This document shows positions 48,601-60,706 of a DNA stretch of 64,000 nucleotides, piece by piece. Each line of letters starts with the position of its first letter. The stretch's first letter is position 1. A program made the translations under genes and the position numbers. Below the pieces are notes generated by a model. The model saw only the letters and a program-made list of their open reading frames with translations, did not search any database and was not told the origin of the DNA. Origin of the DNA: Lathyrus oleraceus (taxonomy: Eukaryota; Streptophyta; Magnoliopsida; Fabales; Fabaceae); the NCBI RefSeq assembly GCF_024323335.1, contig NC_066581.1:439977816-440041815 (forward strand), given 5' to 3'.

Positions 48601-50328
48601 CTCACGTTCTTCAGCAAAAATCCAGAAAATCCAAATGCACGAATCTTGCACCAAAATGAACAAATCGTATACCGTTGGAATCGTCTAATCGTGTACATCA
48701 TCAATATCCACATGAAATTTCCTAATTCCTACTGTGCTGAACGGATCGAATTAAAAAAGATTTTACATCAAAACTTCAATTCACGATTTCTCTCTCAAAT
48801 CTTGATGAATCTTAATTCTACAACTTGCAACGTGATCTATGATCTACACTCTACAAGAACCACATCATTATTTTGAGAATAATAAGGATCGAATTCCAAC
48901 CTTTGGTGATGGCAGCCGTGGATTTCGCGCTTTTCAGATCTCCAATGGCCAAAACAGAAGCTGAACAATGCCTAGGGAGGTGATTAGAACACGTGTGGTA
49001 GCTCAACAATGCTCCAGGTTGAAGAATTCTTCAGCTGTCATGAACTGGTTCTTGCTTCAACAGCTGCAGTTTCTTGATGCCATGGCCATGGTTTGATGAA
49101 AACAGATCCACAATAGTATTTCTGGATGATGATTATCATAGTAGAAAGCACAAAGGATCAAGCAATTCAAAGAAAAGTTGAAAAAAGTGTGATGAACTTT
49201 TGAGAGAATTTGAGGTTTTTGGAGAATTTTTGGAATTGGATCTGAGAATTGTGATTATGATTATGAGAAACAGTTATAATTATCTCTTTATACCTCACAC
49301 TAATCCAAAATTTAATCAAGATTAAGCAAATGGAAGTGATTAGCATAATGTGCATTTTCAATCAAAGTGGCGAAAATGCCCTTTTCCAAACCAATCAATG
49401 TCTCAGTCCAAATTTGGTTCAAGCAAGTTCCAAATGCTATTTGTGACGTGTTGCAACTGGTCCCATGTGCATAGGCCATGTATTTCTCAAAATCACTATG
49501 TCATGCCAAAAATGCAAATGAATTCACTTGAAAAATGCCATTTTGCTATGAGAGTTTTTGATAAAATGTGATTATGCACCATGAAATATCACATGAAATG
49601 TGGTTTGCTCAAAGAAAAATCAGCCAAATTGGCCTTTCCATGTGAAAGTTATGGCATTTTGAATTTGGGCATTTTTTGAAAATGAATGGGCCATATCTTG
49701 CCAACCACACATGGGAATTTCAAGTTCTTGGACTTTTTGGAATGGTGAGATCAAGATCTTCAACTTTCATGTTGGACAAAATTCCATTTGAAGCTTTTAT
49801 GATGAAGTAATTTTGAGGAGCAAAACTTTCCATTTTGGGCAGTTGAAATTACAGGTCACCTGCCATTTTTGGAAACTTTTGATCTGACCTCCAAATCTTC
49901 AACCTTGGTCTTTGATATGTCAAATGAGACTTGTATGGACATGAATGAAGCCTTTCAAACCATCCCCCACCTTCCAATCCATAAAATCAGGCACAGTTGA
50001 CCACAGTTGACTACAGTTGACTTTCTAGGGTTTCAGCTGAAATTCAACTTGACTGTTGACTTCTGAGCATCCAATCTTTGGCCAAACCACTTCAAAATCA
50101 TCCTTAGACCATATGAACTTGATAAATCAACCCTAGGGCTTTGTCTCAATGGAAATGGCACAAGCTTGCTTGATTGACTGATCTCCTGACCAGCTTGACC
50201 TAATTTGTCTGAGGAACTTGTACTCGGGCAAAAGGCAATGCAATGCTATGCAGTGGACTATGTTATGTTAATGACCTAATATGAAAATGAATGTACAAAA
50301 ACGGGAGGTGCAAATTTGAGGTGCTACA
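45648..50328 (-). repeat. Element B 5' LTR (4681 bp)
   Basis: Starts TGTCGCATTACGC and ends GAGGTGCTACA on the plus strand; partner of 29918-34614. It drives transcription leftward from a TATA box at 49286-49292, giving about 3.6 kb of R-U5 before the PBS. It carries the same palindromes as the other LTR (46630-46652, 48059-48081, about 48488). No gene; the scattered short frames are not conserved with C or D. Confidence 0.95.
49286..49292 (-). promoter_or_regulatory. Putative TATA box of element B (5' LTR promoter)
   Basis: Minus strand GGTATAAAGAGA. This is the copy that would drive the full-length RNA. Start of transcription expected near 49255-49265; inferred. Confidence 0.6.
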
Positions 50329-50333
50329 CCTAC
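50329..50333. repeat. Target-site duplication of element B, right copy
   Basis: CCTAC directly after the 5' LTR; identical to 29913-29917. Confidence 0.95.
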
Positions 50334-53096
50334 CACAACCAGTTTCTTATTCTTGACGAATTTCAGCTTCTGGTGTAGGGTGGATGTCACGGCGCCAGCC
50401 TCGTGAATCCATGGTCTACCAAGGAGACAGCTATATGATGGGTGGATATCCATAACCTGGAAGGTAACCTGGAAATCACTTGGTCCAATCTTGATTGGGA
50501 GATCAACTTCCCCAATCACAGTCTTACGCGACCCATCAAAAGCCTTCACAACAACACCACTCTGCCTCATAGGAGGACCCTGATATGACAATCTAGAGAG
50601 TGTGGTCTTTGGCATTACATTCAAAGATGATCCAGTGTCCACCAGCACGTTGGACATGGCATCAGTCTTGCAGTTCATGGAAATGTGTAAAACCATATTG
50701 TGGTCTCTTCCCTCCTCAGGGAGATCAGCGTCACAGAAACTCAAAGTGTTGCAAGCAGTGATGTTTGTAACTATACTGTCAAACTGTTCTATAGTGACAT
50801 CATGATCAACATAAGCCAGATCCAAAACTTTCTGCAGAGCCTCCCTATGGGGTTCTGAATTCAGCAGCAAAGACAAAACGGAGATTTTGGATGGCGTTTG
50901 TAGAAGCTGGTCTACAACGTTGTACTCACTCTTTTTGATGAGCCTCAGCATCTCATCACATTCTTCATTCACAATTCCACTCGGGCCAACAGAAGAATCA
51001 GGAGTCTTTTGTACAGAGGAGGGTTTGGCAACAGCAAGTGCCGGGTTCTGAACATTCACAGCCGTCCCCACACGACCACTCCGGGTCAATCCACTTACGT
51101 CAGCAATATTGGTAACAGAAGTCGAAGGCAACGGCACTTCATTCCCACCTTCTACAGCAACAGGATTATATCTGAAGGGAATAGCTCTATCAGATGAATA
51201 AGGCACAGGGCCTGCAGGCTTGATTATCAGAGAAGGAGAGACCTTCGGCTTGCTGCCATCATAACGGATGACAACAGGCTCAGGCAGCTTGAACACAGGA
51301 GAGATAACATTCACTTCTGGTTCATATTCATCAACATTACAGTTCTGAAGAATCTCTATGGTTCCTTCATCCAATAGCTCTTGAAGCTCTCGTCGCACTT
51401 GGCGACAACCCAGCCGATTAACAGAGCAAATGCGGCATCTGTCATGGTCATGCTCCATATGGCTGTACTGACACAGCAAACGATGTAATTCGACCAATGA
51501 CTGTCTAATATGACTCACATATTTGACTTTGTATTTCCCAGGGCACCCCTGGACCATGTTCACTGATTTCCCATGCTCGGGCAATGGGTTCTTTGTAACA
51601 TTAGGGCCTGAGTCCTCAAAGCTCAGAATACCGCACCGCATAAGGTCTTGCACCTTAGTCTTCAATGGAAAGCAGTTCTCGATGTTGTGACCCGGAGCAC
51701 CGGAATGATACACACAGTGTTGGTCTGGCTTATACCACCACTGAGGATTGACGGGCACAGCGGGAGGATCCCTGGGAGTAACCAACTTCCTTTCCAAGAA
51801 GGAAGGATACAACTCAGCGTATGACATAGGAATCGGATCAAAGCTGATCTTCTTCCTATCATAATTCAAATTAGCTTGATTGCTGGTATTGCCACGAGGC
51901 TGGTAAGCCTGTTGCTGTGGACGGTGCTGCTGCTGATACTGAGGTTGTTGCTGATGCTGATGCTGACTGGGCTGCTGATATTGAGAATTATCCCTGAAAA
52001 CAGGTGCTATATGAGCCACCTGGTGCTGATTGCTTGTACGACGTACAGGCTTCCTCTGCACAGAGGGTCTTCTTGGCTTAGCATGGGACTGCACGGCATG
52101 TGTCTCCCCATCTTTCTTCTTAAACGCCCCATACCGTTTAGAAGAGCTCTCGTCCTTAGCCAATCGTCCTTCACGGACTCCTTCCTTCAGACGCATCCCC
52201 ATGTTCACCATCTCGGTGAAATCAGAGGGAGCACTCGCAACCATCCGCTCGTAATTGAATGAGCTAAGAGTCTTCAAAAAGATCTTAGTCATTTCTTTTT
52301 CTTCCAGCGGAGGAGTAATCTGAGCTGCCAGCTCTCGCCACCTCTGGGTGTACTCCTTAAATATCTCCTTATCCTTCTGGGACATGGCCCTGAGTTGATC
52401 TCGGTCAGGCGCCATATCAACATTGTATTTGTATTGCTTGACGAAGGCTTCGCCAAGATCATTGAAGGACCGGATGTTTGCACTATCAAGGCTCATATAC
52501 CAGCGAAGAGCCGCACCGGACAAACTATCCTGGAAATAATGGATCAGAAGCTGATCATTATCAGTTTGAGTAGACATTTTCCTGGCATACATGACCAGAT
52601 GAGCGAGAGGGCAGGTGTTCCCCTTATATTTTTCAAAGTCAGGCACTTTGAATTTGATCGGAATCTTTACACCGGGAACAAGGCAAAGTTCAGCAGCAGA
52701 CTTGCCAAACAGATCTTTCCCTCTGAGAGTCTTCAATTCCTTTCGCAGCTCAAGGAACTGATCATTCATAGCCTCCATCTTCTCATTGACATCTGGGCCC
52801 TCAGACGGCTCAGAATGATAGATGGTGTCGTCTACCCTAGGGATGGTATGCACGACAGGAGGAGCAGCAGCAAGGACCGGGCTAGATGCCGGCATAAAAG
52901 CAAAAGTTGGAGATGGAATATCTGGCATGAAACCCGGAGGCATTCCCCACGGAAACCCGGCTGGCATGGCATTCGGCATAAAGTGAGCACTAGCAGCTGG
53001 CGCAGTTGGAGCGACGATCTCAGATATAACCGTCCTCTGGGGAGGAGTTGCAGGAGGTTGAGAAGGTTGATTCTGAGCAGCAAGGAACTGCTCCAT
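50329..53096 (-). pseudogene. gag-pro: Element C gag-pro, N-terminal part right of the B insertion
   Basis: Open from 53096 to the B insertion, about 922 codons, then continuing at 29917. It begins MEQFLAAQNQPSQPP, a proline-rich stretch, without the coiled-coil start seen in B, so the true N-terminus is lost at the deletion junction at about 53101. Gag capsid-type region about residues 147-310 (FKVPDFEKYKGNTCP, YFQDSLSGAALRWYMSLD, EYTQRWRELAAQITPP), glutamine-rich linker about 360-400, a complete zinc-knuckle-like CVYHSGAPGHNIENC near 457-472, and protease near 821 (VDTGSSLNVMP). The protein is clearly diverged from that of B, so C is a different family. Frame is open within the part left; gene is broken by the insertion and the 5' deletion. 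Confidence 0.93.
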
Positions 53097-53101
53097 CAAA
53101 G

Positions 53102-53126
53102 CACACGACCACTCCGGGTCAATCCA
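53102..53126. repeat. 25-bp templated filler at the C LTR/gag deletion junction
   Basis: The 25 bases between the broken gag start and the broken 5' LTR are identical to 51069-51093 inside the same gag-pro gene (encoding GLTRSGRV), in the same orientation, 2033 bases away. Neither neighbour explains them. This looks like filler copied during end-joining repair. Confidence 0.8.
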
Positions 53127-54056
53127 AAGGATTGGCTAAAAAGCGAACAAAAGCCTAAGAAGTTTTACACATAGAAAACTAATGAAAGATCAGAGAATCT
53201 GGGTAAGGGGTAAATTATGTAATGGGAAGATGTTAGGCACCCAAAACGTCCTAGGTACTCCTAGGGAGCCCTTTTCACACTTGTTGTATAAAAATGTTTA
53301 TTTGTTTATGACATATTGTGCAAACATGATTGGGAAGATGAGAAAAGAATGTACAAGTTATTATTTTTGTGTTTGAACAGATGAACCCGTTGCCTACGTA
53401 CCTTCCATGAAAGGTAAGGATCAAAACGCCGTAGTTCGGCTAAAAGATTTCCAAAATATGAGTGGGTTCATTTTAAAACAAGAGCACTAAGGCTTTTCAT
53501 TATCAACGGGAGAAAACTCAACCAAGACCAACAATCCACCATGCAAGGATGGCTTCAACATACTAGTGAGGGGTTAACCCTATAATAAGTATGGAAGACT
53601 TACAATCAACTCACTAAGGATGTGGTGAGATTTACATCAACCACTATGAGAATTGAAACCTATGGCTAATGTATGAAAACATATCAACAATGGACAAAGC
53701 CACCAAACAATTGAATGGGTGAAGTTAATTGATTATGAGTATTCACAAAAGGATGGTCAAAGTATGATTAGTATTCAATTCAGAAAGAAGTGTTATCAAA
53801 GTGAATTTTGAAAAGTCAAGGACTTAAGGTCCAGGTTTCTAATTTGAAAAAAAAAAGCCAGGAAAATGTTTGCACATTATGTATTTACAAGTTTTAAAAG
53901 TCAACAAGTGAAAAAAAGGGGTTTTGAAACAAAAAGGGTGTGGATGAAGGAGTGTAAAACTTCCTAGAAGTTCACCTCTTGAAATCATATAGAAGATGAT
54001 TCAAGTGTGTCCTTTGGAATGAGGCAACAGAGCAAGTAAGCAAATAAAAGAAAAGG

Positions 54057-54360
54057 TGATACCAGATGCCAATCAATGGACTTACACCAATCTCACAAAC
54101 AAAGGTGGATACCGGATACCAATCAATGGATTTACACCAATCTCCTAAAATAAAACAATGATACCGGATGCCAATAAATGGACTTATACCAATCTCACAA
54201 ACAAAGGCGGATACCGGATACCAATCAATGGATTTACACCAATCTCCTAAAACAAAACAATGATACCGGATGCCAATAAATGGGCTTATACCAATCTCAC
54301 AAACAAAACAAAACATGGATATCAGATGCCAATCTATCTGGGCTTATACCAATCTCCAAA
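54057..54360. repeat. About 51-bp tandem repeat in C 5' LTR, six units
   Basis: Units begin GATACCGGATRCCAATMAATGG and alternate between a CTCACAAACAAAGG and a CTCCTAAAAYAAAACAAT ending, giving a dimeric period of about 102. The corresponding B LTR site has two or three related units. Confidence 0.85.
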
Positions 54361-54756
54361 GGATGATCATAGGAGTACAAATGCCAACAACATGGACTTA
54401 CAATTGAATCCTCACATACAACAAACAAACAAAAGCAATAAGCAAAGAGGACATAAGTGGCCAATGAAATGGTCTTACACTCAATCCCTTCCAAATCATA
54501 GGAACAATGGCCAATGAATGGACTTACAGTTGATTCCTCAATGGACAAACAAAGATGTGTCACAAAGATATGAAATGATGATCATGCAATAATGAACAAT
54601 TAATAATGATAAATGCACAAAGGCAAACAAGCAAACATGTACAGGTGAACCAATAAGCAATCAATGATTCAGTTAGCACACACTATATACAAGCAATTTG
54701 GCTCAAGCAAGGGTTAGACTTTAAAGTCAACTGGAATGGGGTAAGTGGTGCTCTTA

Positions 54757-54779
54757 ACCTTAACATTGAGAGTTAAGGT
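54757..54779 (-). other. Hairpin ACCTTAAC / GTTAAGGT in C 5' LTR
   Basis: A perfect 8-bp stem with loop ATTGAGA; counterpart of 30959-30981 in B with one compensated pair. In the C 3' LTR (17105-17127) the left arm has G at one place, breaking one pair. Confidence 0.75.
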
Positions 54780-56151
54780 GAAGCAGATGAAAGGATATGA
54801 GGGGTGTGCCTCATGGCTCTTATCCCTGGTCAGGGAGAGCTTCAGAAAGTTGGAACTCTCTCCACAAGAGAATGACTCTATAGATCTTGGGTTAAGATCC
54901 ACAATGTACCAACATGTAATGTGAGCAAAGGGATGACACACAGAATAGTAGGAGATGGACTACACATCTCTTTTATCTACCAATTGCCTTATCAAAAGGA
55001 CTTTTCCTTCTTAGGACAAAGATAAACAATCACAAACATTGCCTCTTAAGGAGGACTTCAGACAGGTGCCTGACCAAATAACAGGCCAGGTCTTCCAGAC
55101 TACATGAAGAAGAGAAATTATACCTAATTGGTTAAGCAACCAAGCAAAAGCAAGTTCAAAATGAACTTAAGCAACTAAGGTACCTGAAAACAATCCAACT
55201 CAATCAGTACTCAATTCAAAAAGTCAAACAGATAATCCAACAGTCAACAGACAATGCACAATCAAACAAGTAAGGCCACAATGTGCAAGGCACAAACTCA
55301 ACTCAAATGAGCTAAAAGTATCCTACAAAACAAGTCAAGGTTAGTCAATATCAATCAAATAAACCAACTCAAGCAATGTGAATTAATCTCCTTAAGGCCA
55401 TGCACTTCTTAACCTGAAAACAAGCTCAAACATGAGAAGCAAACCACTAGGACAAGGCCTAGGGTCAAAGAAGGAGGAATAATCCAAAACAGAACATAAA
55501 AATTGACAAGAATCAAGCTTAATCAATCAAGAACAATATCCAAGTGGTCTCATGTCAATAGCATCAACCAATTTCATTTCATAAAGCAATCATGGCAAAG
55601 CATGCAAGTTGAAAGCTCATTGAAGCAACAGAATGAACCAAGGCATATTAATTCCAAAATGGCTCAATAAATCTCAAGAAAAATCATGGCTAAACAGCAC
55701 ACATCAAATAATCTACACACCAAAAATCATGGCATTTGGACAAGTATAGGCAAGTCAAAGAAATTCATCAAGTCAAGGTAAGCATAAACAAGCTCAAAGG
55801 AGGCACAAATTAATGCATCAACTTAAGGCAGTCCTAAAACAGAGAGGACAAATGATAAATGACTCAAACCGAAGCCAAGACAAACTTCAATGTGTCTAGA
55901 AAACATGTGCAAAATTTCAAGCTCATATGATAAGGCATAAGCATTTCACAAATCATTTAGGTTCATGACTCATCAAAAGTTCAAACATGACAATCTAGAA
56001 AATAAAATCTGAAACAAATCAGAAATGGATCTAAAAATTCCACAAAACTTCATGATCAATCCTAACATCCAGAAGGTGCATCATGCAAAAAATCTCATCA
56101 TTTGGCATTTAATTGGCATGGTAAATAAAATCAGAAAATCGAGCAAGCAAA

Positions 56152-56174
56152 GGTGTGACACACATTGTCACACC
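56152..56174. other. LTR palindrome GGTGTGACA / TGTCACACC, C 5' LTR
   Basis: A perfect 9-bp inverted repeat, spacer CACAT. Conserved in position with B and D. Confidence 0.8.
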
Positions 56175-57420
56175 TACATTAATCAGATCATAACTCATCA
56201 ACCAGAAATGAGAAAAATGCAAACTCTATACCAAAAATGACCATTAGGATGTCTAGTTTATGCATGTCAATTTTAATATTCATTGGATCAACCATCATCA
56301 TTTCACAAAGGAAAAGGTAAGCAAGGTACAAGATATGACATGCACACACAAACCCTAGGCAAATTCAAATCCAGGCCAAGCACAATTTCTGTAAAAATAT
56401 CCAAAAAATAAAATACATCATGAAGAACAATGTGCAAAAAATCTCATGTTAATTGGATGATTATTCATGGAGTTATGGATTTTTTAGTGAAGAGAAAAAT
56501 TAAAAATGCATGATGAAGTAGCATGAACATGGATGCATACAAGAGGAAAATAATGCAAGGCAATTATGTGAATTTGTCTACAACCAGAATCGAACTGTGC
56601 AAGGATTTAAATGTGGCGCGCTCATAAGTGAAACGCACCGTTTCACTTATGCTTAGTTGGCGCTGAAAAGTGCTCCCAGCCAATCAATGAACCACGTGAG
56701 TGCCAAGTGTACCAGTACATGAGCAGAAACAAGAATTTACATGCAAACACGGCCAGGAAAGATCAAAATGAATCTGGAAAACTAAAACCCTAACACTCAT
56801 CCATTGTTCATCGTGTTCTTCATCATCAAGAACAAATCATCACAGAAATTCACCAAACACATATCAATGGATTCGTCTTCTAACATACATCATCAATCCA
56901 GTATTAGTTTAATCTAATTCTAACTGTATCAAACAAATCGAGCACAACAAGTTTCATCTATCAAACTTCAAATCATCACATCTAATTCATTACTCAACGA
57001 AATTCCAAGATCTAAAGCTCAGTGTGACCTATGTTCAAAGATCTACCAGAATCATACATCAATTTCATGAATTAAGAGCATCGAAAACTGACCTTCAAGA
57101 TGCAACAGAAGTGAAATCGTGCAATTCAGGCCTTGGCAAGCTGAAACAGATGCTCTACAATGCTTGGATAGATGAATGGATGATGAAGAACAGCTCAATC
57201 ATGCTTGCTTTGTCCAGAAATCTCAACTGCCATGGATATGCATAAGCTTCAACAGTCCACAATTCTTGATGAATTCTTCAAGATCTTGCTTCAACAATCT
57301 TCAATAATGCTCATAGATGATGAACAGAACAAGAACAATGCAAAGGATATGAAGAAAATCGATGAGAAAGTTGAGAGAAAGTCAAGATCTTGTTATTATG
57401 ATTTTCTGTTAGGATTAGGG

Positions 57421-57427
57421 TTATATA
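57421..57427 (-). promoter_or_regulatory. Putative TATA box of C 5' LTR
   Basis: Minus strand GGTATATAACCC, the same as in the 3' LTR (19818-19824). It is upstream of the palindromes in element sense. Confidence 0.55.
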
Positions 57428-59406
57428 CCATCTGTTAATGAAGTTCCCTAATCACAATTAAGCAATGCAGTTAGATTAAGTAAAATTCAAGTGTTGATGC
57501 AAAATGGCAAAATCACCCTTTATGCATGCATGGCAATGGAACAATGCACGATTTTCACTTGGAATGCACTTCAAAATCTGTTTGGAGGCAAATGTAATTG
57601 GCAAAAAGTGAATGCAATGCATAATTTTCAAATGAGCACTTTCCCTCCAAAATTCAAATGAAGTGCAAATGAAAAATGCCAAAATTTTGTGATGAGAATT
57701 AATGAAATGTAATGCATGTTTTGGATAGTAGAAATCAAGAGAGAAATGTTCCAAAAAGAACCACTTCAATTGGCCATTTGGTTCAAAAGTTATGCCTTCT
57801 TGAAGTTCAAATTTACTTGGCAATGATTGATACATAATTCCTTAACCACACATGAGAAATGGATGTTCTTGGACTTTTTGGAAAAGTGAGAGCAAGATCT
57901 TCAACTTTCATGTTGGGCAAAATTTCAGTTGAAGCTTGCTTGATGATGTAAACTTGAGGAGAAGACCTTTCCATTTTTGGCAATTTGAAATTACAGGTCA
58001 CTTACTATTTTTGGAAAGTTTTCATCTGACCTCAAATTCTTCAATGTTGATGTTTGAAATGTCAAATGAGACTTGTATGGACATGAATGAGGCCTCTCTA
58101 ACCATCTCTCAACTTCAAATCCATGATTTAATGCACAGTTGACTTATGTTGACTTTTCTAGGGTTTTAGTTGACCTAGCTATGCTCAGATGAAATTCAAG
58201 CCTCTTCCACTTGAGATCTTGATTCAAAATGATACCATAACTCATATGAACTCTTGATTAATGATCATGGTGCCCAAATTCTTCAGAATGGCCACCAACT
58301 ATTGCTCAATGGCTGCCTTTGACTGTCTTGACCTAGTGTTGCTTCATTTGCAAGTAACAAGGTTGGATGACAATATTTTTGTACTTTTGGTTAGTAAACA
58401 AATGAAAAGAAATGATATACATATGCAAAAAATGCTTGGTGATCAAAAACCACTCTCAGAAGATAACCCACCCACAGGGGAGGAGGCCAGGTGCACAATG
58501 ATCCTTGAGGCAATGATATGATATGGTATGATGCCATGGGGGATCTTAGGGACAAAATTGGGGTCTTACAGTATCAACCTACAAAACAACATAAAGTTAG
58601 CCAACATCAATCAACTAATCAATCCAAATGAGTGAACTAATCCAACCATGGCAATGTGCTTCTTAACCTGAAATCCACAATCCAAACAGTGAGTCCAAAA
58701 CACTAGGTCAAAACCTAGGGTCAAAAGAGGGTCAATCATTCAAAACAGAACATGAAATTTAACATGAATCAACTTCATTCAATCAAGAACACATTCCAAA
58801 TGGTCCCATATCAATATCATTAACCAAAAGCATTTCATGAACCAAACATGGCAAGGTATGCAAATTGTGACCACATTGTGACATCAGAAGAAATAAATGC
58901 ACATTAAATCAAAAATGATTCAAATAATCTTGGCAAAATTCATGAGTAAACAGGACATACAACATGATCATCACACAAAAAATTAGAGGCATTGGACATC
59001 ATTAAGCATGGCAATCACATATCATAAGTCAAGACAAGCACAACAAGCCCATGTGTGACACAAATTGTCACACCAAGTTAGCATAGGTATAAAACAGAAA
59101 TGGTAATTGGTAAAAACCTCAAACCAAGGCCAAAACAACAGTCAACATGTCTAGAAATAGTATGCAAAAATTTAGAAGCATTGGATAAGAAACAAGCAAT
59201 TTGTGATCAAATGAAGTTCAAGGCAATTTTAAAGCTCAAATGTGACCAACCAAAATGAAAAATATTGATTAAATCAGAAATGATCCCAATAATTCCAACA
59301 AAAATCATTAGCAATCACAACATCTATACCATGCATCACACAAAAAATCAGGACAATCGGAGATCATTTGGCATGGCAAACACATCATTCAAATTGAACA
59401 TCACAA

Positions 59407-59429
59407 GGTGTGACACAAATTGTCACACC
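59407..59429. other. LTR palindrome GGTGTGACA / TGTCACACC, D
   Basis: A perfect 9-bp inverted repeat, spacer CAAAT. A second copy with an 8-bp stem is at 59053-59073, so D carries two where B and C carry one. Confidence 0.8.
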
Positions 59430-59873
59430 AACTTAACATGATCATAAAACAGAAATGGTAAGTGATAAAAATACCAAACCAACACCAAAATGTCAAGAAA
59501 AATGTCTAGTTATAGCATGCAAAATTTCACATTCATTGGATCAAAGACCAGCATTTCACAACATGATAACCAAGGCAAGGTCAAGTAAGCATACATGTTC
59601 AACTCCTTAGACAAAATATTTTCCTGGCCAGGCACAACTTGCATTTTGATAACCATAAAAAACTAGATAGAATGAGGAACATAATGAAGAAAATTGGGAT
59701 GAATTTGGATTAATTTTCAAATTGTTGTGAATTATGGAAGTTCATGGAAATTGAAATGAAAATGTGAACATAGCATGACAAATAATGTGAAAAGAGGAAA
59801 AACAAGGCAATTGGAAATGCTCCCACACGGTATCGAACCATGGCCAATTTTGAAATATCCTGCGCGCCTAATT

Positions 59874-59893
59874 CAAAACGACAGTGTTTTGAC
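59874..59893. other. GCGC-flanked palindrome TCAAAAC / GTTTTGA, D LTR
   Basis: A 7-bp stem with a GACAGT spacer, lying between TGCGCGCC and TAGCGCGCGC. Same setting as the palindromes at 18994 (C) and 32818 (B), different sequence. Confidence 0.7.
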
Positions 59894-60699
59894 TAAAACC
59901 CTAGCGCGCGCTCCTGCATGGATTCAAAAATCTGAAGGTAATCCACATGCAATCCGCAGGAAACCGTATGCGTTTTGTGGCAAAATTCACAGCAAAAACC
60001 CTAGCTAATCTGGAAAATGAAGAACACCATGCATGAACGATGAAGATCATGAAGATCTTCATCTGGAAATTTCCAGAAAACGAAAAATGGGTCCAGAAAT
60101 CAATAAATTCCATACCAATCAACTCGTCATGCTATGTACATCAAAGATCAAGCAAGCATTCAAACAAAAACAACAACATACTCACGGATCGAAGAAATCA
60201 AAAATCCACATCCAAACTTTAATCGCATGGATATTTGCAAATATAGCACCAAATCACTCCATTCAAAGCTCAGATTCATCACCAATCTATGAACTACACA
60301 ACTAGCATAATGGATTTGTGAATTAAAGAGGTCGAAAAACCAACCTCTTGATGAACAGAGTTGAATCCACGTGCTTCCAAGGCTTGGCAATGCTCAGATC
60401 TCTTCCAATATGCTCCTTGAGATGGATGATGATGAAATGGAAGCTTAACAATGCATGAAACGAACTGAATCTCCAACTGCCATGAATGCTTCACTCTATG
60501 AACATGAACAATACAACCACGATTTCTCTTGAATCTTGATCTAAATATGCTCAACAACACTTCATGATGATGAATGGATCACTGAAAAGTGCTTGTGTTT
60601 GAAGAACTTAGCAAAAAAAAGTGAGAGAAATTTTTTGAAGATTTTGTGATTCTAGATCTAGAATTGGTAAAAATGTGATGAAAACAGTTATGATTAAGC

Positions 60700-60706
60700 A
60701 TATATA
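60700..60706 (-). promoter_or_regulatory. Putative TATA box of D LTR
   Basis: Minus strand GAGTATATATGC at the place equivalent to the TATA boxes of B and C, about 1 kb from the LTR start. Confidence 0.5.

Larger units (their letters stand above)
29918..50328 (-). mobile_element. Element B: complete 20.4-kb Tat-lineage Ty3/gypsy retrotransposon
   Basis: Both LTRs begin and end TG...CA, a 5-bp target duplication (CCTAC) flanks the element, and the PBS and polypurine tract are in place. In element order: 5' LTR (50328-45648), PBS, 1.07-kb leader, gag-pro (44555-41214), intron, pol (40979-37502), 3' UTR with 36-bp minisatellite, 3' LTR (34614-29918). It is inserted in the protease region of element C. 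Canonical Ogre elements carry an extra ORF1 before gag; none is seen here, so Tat lineage is safer than Ogre proper. The LTRs differ by only scattered substitutions (about one to two per hundred bases where I compared them), so it is the youngest element. All frames are open but the reverse transcriptase active site is changed. Confidence 0.95.
16754..58570 (-). mobile_element. Element C: nested, damaged Tat/Ogre-lineage retrotransposon
   Basis: Element C runs on the minus strand from a truncated 5' LTR (58570-53127) through gag-pro (53096-50329 and 29917-29492), an intron (29495-29229), pol (29228-25767), a 4.8-kb 3' UTR and a 3' LTR (20930-16754). Element B is inserted in its protease region. 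Both LTRs share the TGTAAGACCCC start at their right edges (20930, 58570). The 5' LTR lacks its end, PBS and gag start; the 3' LTR lacks about 1.3 kb that the 5' LTR retains. Pol carries a nonsense codon and a frameshift. The sequence after 58570 is the LTR of element D, so C inserted into D. Order and orientation are unambiguous; exact lost ends cannot be recovered from the window. Confidence 0.9.
53127..58570 (-). repeat. Element C 5' LTR, truncated at its U5 end
   Basis: Aligns with the C 3' LTR over 54406-58570 and extends 1.3 kb further left. The extra part resembles in layout the left part of the B LTR (a block around GGTAAGG/ATCAAAACGCCGTAGTTCGG and a short tandem repeat), so it is R-U5. 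No TG edge or PBS is seen at 53127, so the end is lost. Internal indels against the 3' LTR (around 57380 and 57545) show it is older than B. TATA box 57421-57427. No gene. Confidence 0.85.

Noticed and set aside
58571..58575. GTATC as proven target duplication of element C
   Set aside because: The left copy is lost in the deletion at 16753, so it cannot be confirmed.
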